Notes under the pieces: generated by a model | What the model was told of the DNA's origin: nothing | What the model saw: only the letters and a program-made list of their open reading frames with translations | Database searches by the model: none | In this document: positions 14,052 through 17,511 of the stretch, in pieces | Layout of the letters: the number at the start of each line of letters is the position of its first letter | How positions within the stretch are numbered: position 1 is the stretch's first letter | DNA from: CAWDMN01 sp963803155 | GTDB lineage: Bacteria > Acidobacteriota > Terriglobia > Versatilivoradales > Versatilivoraceae | Direction: 5' to 3' | Assembly (NCBI GenBank): GCA_963803155.1 | Contig: CAWDMN010000103.1 | Span: 1 to 17,511, forward strand | DNA: 17,511 nucleotides | Translations under genes and position numbers: made by a program

Positions 14052-14744
14052 ATGAGGGAGAAAATTGGGGCTCCTCCCCAGGAGGACCAGACGGCACGAA
14101 TCCGCGTTCTTGCCGCCGCCACCCAATTGTTTACGCAGAGAGGTTATGCGGCCACTTCGGTGCGGGAAATTGTCGAAGCAGCCGGCGTCACCAAACCGAT
14201 CCTCTATTACTACTTTGGAAATAAAGAGGGCATATACCTGGAAATTGTGAGTGGGATACTTCGGCAGTTTAAGCAGTTGATGGAGGATGTGTACAGGTAT
14301 GAAGGGACCCCCCGCCAGAAGATCCTCAAATTCGGGACTTTGTTTTACCGGGGATTCAAGGAACATTTGGCGGAAGCTCGATTGTTCCATTCCATTTATT
14401 ACGGGCCACAACAGGGGGCTCCCCATTTTGAATATGAACTCATATACCAGGAATTCGTAAAAGTGGTGAAGGCTCTGGTGGCTGACGCCGTAAAATTGGG
14501 GGAATACAATGTTCGCCAATCTGAACTATTGGCTTGGACAATAATTGCGGCCATAAACTTTGCCAATGAATCCCAACTCATCGAAGACGATCAAGAAATT
14601 GGCGAGGCGGGCCTGGAGAATATGCTGAAGATGATTCTGCAGGGAGCCGGTGCGGTTGAAGCAGCGGGAACAAAGATTCATTCCAATAAAAAGCTATGGA
14701 AACGACCGGAAGGGAGAAAGACGAATGTGGGGAAGAGGCATTAA
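14052..14744 (+). CDS. TetR/AcrR-family transcriptional regulator of the efflux operon
   Basis: A 230-residue DNA-binding repressor. The N-terminal TetR domain (about 13-60) includes RVLAAATQLFTQRGYAATSV and the helix-turn-helix REIVEAAGVTKPILYYYFGNKEG. The helical C-terminal domain (about 70-200) is the ligand and dimer domain, whose effector cannot be predicted. I chose ATG 14052 because GGAG lies five bases upstream. In-frame GTG 14031 and ATG 14040 are alternatives with poorer spacing. The last 20 bases overlap the membrane-fusion protein gene in another frame, a tight coupling that indicates one operon. The C-terminal 20 residues are basic and lie in this overlap-prone region. Confidence 0.92.
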   Translation: MREKIGAPPQEDQTARIRVLAAATQLFTQRGYAATSVREIVEAAGVTKPILYYYFGNKEGIYLEIVSGILRQFKQLMEDVYRYEGTPRQKILKFGTLFYRGFKEHLAEARLFHSIYYGPQQGAPHFEYELIYQEFVKVVKALVADAVKLGEYNVRQSELLAWTIIAAINFANESQLIEDDQEIGEAGLENMLKMILQGAGAVEAAGTKIHSNKKLWKRPEGRKTNVGKRH

Positions 14745-15888
14745 TCAAGGATTTATACTGGTATTGCTTTTCCTGATGGGCGGGTGCCATCGTTCTGCGG
14801 ACCAGGGCGGATCTGGAAAAGCGGCGCAGGTTCCGCCGGCGGTCTCGGTAAATACTTGGAAAGTGGCTCCGGGCAACTTCATGGATTCGGTGGATGTAGT
14901 GGGCTCGCTTTCCCCCAAACGGGAGGCCTTCGTCAAAGCTGAGTTTCAGGCGGTTGTGACCAAGGTTTACGTCAAGGAGTGGGTGCTGGTTCGCAAAGGT
15001 GATCCGCTGGCCCAGTTGGATACCAGCGAGACGGAAGTTCTGCGTGAGAAAACGAAGACTCAGGTTGAGATCAGCAAAGCTATACTATTGAAGGATGAAG
15101 TGGCTCTTAACCGCGCCAACCGGGAATATGAGCGATTTCTGAAGCTCAAAGAAGTCGGTTTGGTGACCCAGCAAAATCTGGATGATGCAAAAACACAAAC
15201 GGAGGCGGCTGAGGCAGATATAGTTGCGGCTAAATCTCAAATCCGAGCAGCGCAGGAAGATGTCCGGCAGGTGGAAACCCGCATAGGCAAGGCTTTGTTG
15301 CGAGCTCCAATGGAGGGCATGGTGGCGGAATGCCGCCCCAATATGGGTGATCTCGTGGGAGATCCCACTTCTTCCACCCCCCTGTTCCGGATTGTGGACA
15401 ACCGAATCCTCAATTTGGATTTGGAAGTTCCCTCAATCCGCCTGGGTGCCGTCAAGATAGGACAGCCCATCCAATTCACCACGGAATCGATCCCGGGCAA
15501 AACATTTACTGGCAGGGTCAGCTTCATCAAACCGACAGCGGACAGTGCATCGAGATCCGTACAAGTTCAGGCGGAAGTATCCAACCCGGCCCTGGAGCTG
15601 CGTCCAGGTCTATTTGTCAAAGGGCAGATTATGACAGGTCGAAGGAGCCAAACCCTGCAAGTTCCCAAGACTGCCTTGGTAACCTGGGATATGGGGAGCA
15701 ATCAAGGTGAGGTATTTCTATTGGACGGGGAAGTTGCCAGGCGCCAGAAAGTGCAAACGGGCAGAGCTGAGGGCGATTGGGTCGAGATTACGGGTGGGTT
15801 GGAGGCTGGCCGCCAGGTGATCGCGCGTGGAGCTTTCAATGTTCATGAAGGTGACCGGATTAAGGTCATCGCAGCCAATGGAGCCTAA
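14725..15888 (+). CDS. RND efflux periplasmic adaptor (membrane-fusion lipoprotein)
   Basis: A 387-residue adaptor linking an inner-membrane RND pump to an outer-membrane channel. The N-terminus is a lipoprotein signal, with hydrophobic residues 9-18, LMGG, and the lipidated Cys 21. The barrel-sandwich lipoyl halves are about 65-100 (KAEFQAVVTKVYVKEWVLVRKGDPL) and 190-225 (LRAPMEGMVAE, GDLVG). Between them is a coiled coil (about 102-188). Beta-barrel and membrane-proximal domains follow (about 228-387), with PGLFVKGQI and VPKTALV. I chose ATG 14725 because GGGAG lies about eight bases upstream and the signal peptide begins there. An ATG at 14650 would bury the signal. The gene overlaps tetR by 20 bases and is followed by the pump after three bases. 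Confidence 0.93.
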   Translation: MWGRGINQGFILVLLFLMGGCHRSADQGGSGKAAQVPPAVSVNTWKVAPGNFMDSVDVVGSLSPKREAFVKAEFQAVVTKVYVKEWVLVRKGDPLAQLDTSETEVLREKTKTQVEISKAILLKDEVALNRANREYERFLKLKEVGLVTQQNLDDAKTQTEAAEADIVAAKSQIRAAQEDVRQVETRIGKALLRAPMEGMVAECRPNMGDLVGDPTSSTPLFRIVDNRILNLDLEVPSIRLGAVKIGQPIQFTTESIPGKTFTGRVSFIKPTADSASRSVQVQAEVSNPALELRPGLFVKGQIMTGRRSQTLQVPKTALVTWDMGSNQGEVFLLDGEVARRQKVQTGRAEGDWVEITGGLEAGRQVIARGAFNVHEGDRIKVIAANGA

Positions 15889-15891
15889 GTC

Positions 15892-17223
15892 ATGTTTCTA
15901 TCGAATCTTTCCATCAAACGGCCGGTTTTTGCCACCATGCTGATGATAGCATTGGTGACGGTGGGGATGTTTTCCTACCGGCGGTTGGCCATCGATTTAT
16001 ATCCGGATATAGAATTTCCCATCCTCTCCATAGTCACGGTTTATCCGGGTGCTTCGCCGGAAACCGTAGAGCGGGAAGTGTCCAAGAGGATTGAAGAGGC
16101 AATCAATCCGATTCCCGGCGTCAAGCGCGTAATGTCGAGTTCACGGGAAGGACTTTCCAATGTGCTGGTCATGTTCCAGTTGGAGGTCAAGATCAACGAG
16201 GCATCTCAAGATGCTCGCGCCAAGGTCAATGCCATCCGGGGAGAACTTCCGCGGACAATTGAAGACCCGGTGATTCAAAAAATGGATATTGCCACCATGC
16301 CGGTGATTTCTTTGGCGGTGCGCAGCGAAAATCTTTCTCCCCGTGACATCACTACGCTTGCCGATCGAAAAATCAAGCGGCGGCTGGAACGAATCCCTGG
16401 CGTTGGCAAAGTGGAGTTGGTGGGTGAATCCAAACGGGAAGTGCAGGTCCAATTAGATCCCGAGCGTTTGAATGCCCTAGGGATGGGCGTAGATGAAGTC
16501 ATCATCGGTCTGCAGTCCGAAAATGTGAATACCCCCTTGGGCCGAATGACAGGCAAATCCACCGAAGTGTCTTTGCGGATCTCCGGGAAGCCGGATGTGG
16601 TGCAGGAGTTCGGGAAGATGGTGATTGCTCACCGCAAAGACCGGCCTATCTTGTTGGGGGAGGTTGCCCGAGTTGAGGATGGCCAGGAGGAACAACGATC
16701 CCTGGCATTGATCAATGGAGTGCCCGCCGTGGCCCTGGAGGTGTTGAAACAATCTAGAGCCAATGTGGTGGGAGTGTCGGACGCAGTCAGAGAAGAGATT
16801 GCGAAATTGCAGAAAGAAATCCCGGCGGGAGTTGCGATCAATGTCGTCCAGGATAGCTCCATCTATATTGAAGAATCGGTGGCAGACGTCCGCGAGACCA
16901 TCATCATTGGAGGCATCCTGACGATTCTCATCGTATTCTGTTTTTTGAACTCCTGGCGTTCGACCGTGATCACTGGTTTGACATTGCCGATTTCCGTTAT
17001 TTCCTCATTTATTGCCATTTACTTTCTGGGTATGACCATTAACGTGATGACTTTAATGGCGCTCTCACTAGCCATCGGGTTGTTGATTGATGATGCCATT
17101 GTGGTGCGGGAAAACATCGTCCGTCACTTGGAACACGGCCAAGATCATTTCACCTCCTTTAAAAAATGCAATGACGGCTTTGGAAAATACAGGACGGCAG
17201 GCAGGAGCAGCCGAGAGAATTGA
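15892..17223 (+). CDS. RND efflux pump permease, truncated after about 420 residues
   Basis: N-terminal 40 percent of an AcrB/MdtB-type proton-driven export pump, normally 1000-1050 residues. Visible are FLSNLSIKRPVFATMLMIA with TM1 (about 11-28) and the first periplasmic lobe, with YPGASPETVEREVSKRIEEA, ARAKVNAIRGELP and RIPGVGKVELVG. TM2 to TM4 follow (about 336-405). The proton-relay pair Asp 400-Asp 401 in GLLIDDAIVVREN is intact. Homology stops around residue 420 (about base 17155). The last 22 residues are read from antisense histidyl-tRNA synthetase sequence and are not pump protein. As read here the protein would be nonfunctional. The true gene probably continues in the genome, and the break is likely an assembly join. 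There is no outer-membrane channel gene in the window. Confidence 0.85.
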   Translation: MFLSNLSIKRPVFATMLMIALVTVGMFSYRRLAIDLYPDIEFPILSIVTVYPGASPETVEREVSKRIEEAINPIPGVKRVMSSSREGLSNVLVMFQLEVKINEASQDARAKVNAIRGELPRTIEDPVIQKMDIATMPVISLAVRSENLSPRDITTLADRKIKRRLERIPGVGKVELVGESKREVQVQLDPERLNALGMGVDEVIIGLQSENVNTPLGRMTGKSTEVSLRISGKPDVVQEFGKMVIAHRKDRPILLGEVARVEDGQEEQRSLALINGVPAVALEVLKQSRANVVGVSDAVREEIAKLQKEIPAGVAINVVQDSSIYIEESVADVRETIIIGGILTILIVFCFLNSWRSTVITGLTLPISVISSFIAIYFLGMTINVMTLMALSLAIGLLIDDAIVVRENIVRHLEHGQDHFTSFKKCNDGFGKYRTAGRSSREN

Positions 17224-17511
17224 TTTCCAACTGCAAATCTTTTAATCCGGCGCTGGATAAAAAATGCATCAGCATAAAAATTATTTCAGCGTCGGATTGC
17301 GGCTTGTCTTCGCCGAAAAGTTCGACATCAATTTGATTAAACTGACGGAAACGTCCTTTCTGCGGCCTTTCGCGGCGGAACATCGGACCAATCGTAAAAA
17401 GCTTGGTTATCTGTTCGGCGGCGGACATGTTGTGTTCGATATAAGCGCGGATGACTGAGGCGGTAGCTTCCGGCCGCAGGGTTAAAAATTCAGAGTCAGC
17501 AATACGTTAGG
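17158..17511 (-). pseudogene. hisS: Internal fragment of histidyl-tRNA synthetase, frameshifted and cut at both ends
   Basis: Read on the minus strand, the fragment gives FLTLRPEATASVIRAYIEHN, then ITKLFTIGPMFRRERPQKGR (class II motif 2) and RFRQFNQIDVELFGEDKPQS, ending in LQLEINSLGC. This is the catalytic-domain region of HisRS, roughly residues 70-200. After INSLGC the original frame reads through to a stop. In the neighbouring frame the expected CRPVFSKAVIAFFK continues to about 17158, so a one-base insertion lies near 17200-17206. An in-frame TAA (complement of 17507-17509) precedes the recognisable region at the window edge. No start, no motif 1 and no C-terminal anticodon domain is present. 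It is joined tail-on to the truncated RND gene. A broken chromosomal copy is the alternative to an assembly error. Confidence 0.85.

Noticed and set aside
13902..14519. 205-codon minus-strand frame
   Set aside because: It is antisense to the TetR gene and its promoter; the TetR motifs on the plus strand are decisive.
17151..17162. TCACCTCCTTTA, identical to the 3' end of 16S rRNA, and on the other strand a perfect Shine-Dalgarno followed by ATG
   Set aside because: The bases before it encode the RND pump and those after it antisense hisS. The match is created at the junction, and there is no other rRNA sequence or gene on the minus strand here.

Overview
The window looks like a piece of a Gram-negative, moderate-GC bacterial chromosome, most plausibly from an anaerobic or facultative member of the Acidobacteriota. 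The best lineage clue is the secreted von Willebrand A protein at 12678-13628, which matches the 'VWFA-related Acidobacterial domain' architecture. An outer-membrane-type RND efflux system and a periplasmic dihaem peroxidase show a two-membrane cell envelope. The lineage is an inference from family knowledge. No rRNA, tRNA, CRISPR array, insertion sequence or prophage gene was seen.

Layout from left to right. Positions 1-287 hold the 5' part of an unrecognised minus-strand gene that runs off the edge. About 770 bp with no intact gene follow, including what may be a decayed second copy of that gene's start. Positions 1054-6941 form a plus-strand energy-metabolism block: a universal stress protein, a 2-oxoacid:ferredoxin oxidoreductase (ferredoxin-like delta subunit, alpha subunit, and a fused beta-gamma subunit), a 3-hydroxyacyl-CoA dehydrogenase and acetate kinase. 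Together these suggest oxidation of 2-oxoacids to acyl-CoA with reduced ferredoxin, CoA-ester redox chemistry, and ATP formation from acetyl phosphate. No phosphotransacetylase is present in the window. A long bidirectional terminator hairpin separates acetate kinase from two minus-strand secreted proteins, a dihaem cytochrome c peroxidase and a small YHS-domain protein.

Next comes a complete methionine-control unit. It has a near-perfect sigma-70 promoter, a SAM-I riboswitch, an intrinsic terminator with a visible antiterminator pairing, and metX-metW. Two arrays of a 7-bp repeat in opposite orientation then flank the gap before a cytosolic PAS-PAS histidine kinase that has no adjacent response regulator. 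The acidobacterial VWA protein is convergent to the kinase. Divergent from it is an efflux operon: a TetR-type repressor with a promoter and an overlapping palindromic operator, a lipoprotein membrane-fusion protein and an RND pump.

The RND pump gene breaks off near 17155, after about 420 of roughly 1000 expected residues. It is joined there to an antisense internal fragment of histidyl-tRNA synthetase that carries at least one frameshift. This is either a chimeric assembly at a contig end or a real rearrangement, and it is the most anomalous point in the window. Most of the rest is ordinary core metabolism. The less ordinary items are the beta-gamma oxidoreductase fusion, the Asn-to-Thr change in the dehydrogenase, the foldable uspA leader, the heptad repeats, and the broken right end. 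I did not find a convincing new multi-gene system.
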